From the NCBI GenBank assembly GCA_035498015.1, contig DATKAO010000110.1, forward strand, positions 1-47,494: a stretch of DNA of 47,494 nt, read 5' to 3'. Both the position numbers and the translations under genes were made by a program. The stretch comes from Myxococcota bacterium (GTDB lineage Bacteria; Myxococcota_A; UBA9160; SZUA-336). This document shows, in pieces, positions 47,243 through 47,494 of the stretch (within the stretch, counting starts at the first letter, position 1; each line of letters begins with the position of its first letter). The notes under the pieces are model-generated. The model worked only from the letters and a program-made list of their open reading frames with translations. It ran no database searches and was not told the origin of the DNA.

Positions 47243-47494
47243 GTGCCCCCCCAGCCGCCCACGGCCGAACACGCCCGTCTCGCCTCGTCGTCCCTCGCCG
47301 GCCCCGGCCCCTGGAAGCGGATCGGGCCGTATCTGTCCGAGCGCGCCTGGGGAACGGTGCGCGAGGACTACAGCGCGGACGGCCGGGCCTGGCACTACTT
47401 TCCGCACGACCAGGCGCGCTCGCGCGCCTACCGCTGGAGTGAGGACGGCCTCGCGGGCATCTGTGACCTGGAGCAGCGCCTGTGCTTCGCGTTC
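47243..47494 (+). CDS. GH63-like glucosidase, N-terminal part (cut by window edge)
   Basis: The first 84 codons of a large protein. The segment [20 protein letters not shown] followed by [16 protein letters not shown] and EDGLAGICD matches the start of the long bacterial MGH1/GH63-like glucosidases as I recall them, where it begins the substrate-binding domain. The GTG at 47243 follows a -10-like TACGAT by 8 nt, giving a leaderless start and no signal peptide, hence a cytosolic enzyme. The remaining several hundred residues lie outside the window. Confidence 0.82.
   Translation, partial: MPPQPPTAEHARLASSSLAGPGPWKRIGPYLSERAWGTVREDYSADGRAWHYFPHDQARSRAYRWSEDGLAGICDLEQRLCFAF

Overview
The window is very GC-rich (roughly 70% by eye), densely packed and almost entirely protein-coding. 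Genes lie on both strands in short translationally coupled runs with ATGA, GTGA or TTGA overlaps. I saw no rRNA, tRNA, CRISPR array or intact insertion sequence. The gene mix suggests an uncultured aerobic bacterium of deltaproteobacterial grade (Myxococcota- or Binatota-like): several luciferase-like monooxygenases, family III CoA-transferase-like proteins, a Rieske oxygenase, a Tat-exported amidohydrolase, a molybdopterin oxidoreductase, a divergent H+-pyrophosphatase and a YgiQ radical-SAM protein. This placement is an inference.

Layout. 1-359: start of an exported proline-rich protein. 756-5593: coupled four-gene operon of two luciferase-like monooxygenases, a thiamine-diphosphate enzyme and a KAS III-like condensing enzyme. 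5590-8228: hybrid histidine kinase and a methyltransferase-like protein. 8379-10820: membrane pyrophosphatase, followed by a ~320-bp imperfect palindrome containing perfect 42-bp inverted arms. 11204-18097: redoxin plus DsbD/ScsB-like reductase, HtpX, YgiQ and an RlmD-type RNA uracil methyltransferase. 18045-20353: three-gene operon with two paralogous secreted six-cysteine proteins of unknown function. 20407-24778: two CoA-transferase-like proteins coupled to a TMEM175-like channel, a lone cNMP-binding protein and a third luciferase-like enzyme. 24791-26538: ada coupled to a 2OG-Fe(II) oxygenase, behind a recognisable Ada box.

26776-30481: acetyltransferase, hydrolase, TPR protein and a NarL-type two-component pair. 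30563-34879: FAD oxidoreductase, Tat amidohydrolase, limonene-epoxide-hydrolase-like enzyme, sulfotransferase and a membrane protein. 34876-38318: SDR and Rieske oxygenase divergent from a TetR regulator and a crotonase, with a perfect operator palindrome between them. 38348-41437: pirin, small membrane protein, SixA and a CHAD-CYTH fusion. 41434-46613: PHB-depolymerase-like esterase and HxlR regulator divergent from an SDR / molybdopterin oxidoreductase / GST operon. 46592-47494: an unrecognised protein and the start of a GH63-like glucosidase.

The gene sets fit catabolism of terpenoid, aromatic or other hydrophobic carbon (oxygenases, epoxide hydrolase, CoA chemistry, crotonase) under local TetR, HxlR and two-component control, plus alkylation repair and envelope quality control.

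Two window-wide signals are not explained by gene content. (1) A short word, GAGTCAC/GTGACTC with its sister GACTCAC/GTGAGTC, recurs about every 550 bp on both strands, in all reading frames and in intergenic DNA. (2) Many transcription-unit starts carry a TANNNT -10 box only 6-9 nt before the start codon and no Shine-Dalgarno, a signature of leaderless mRNA.
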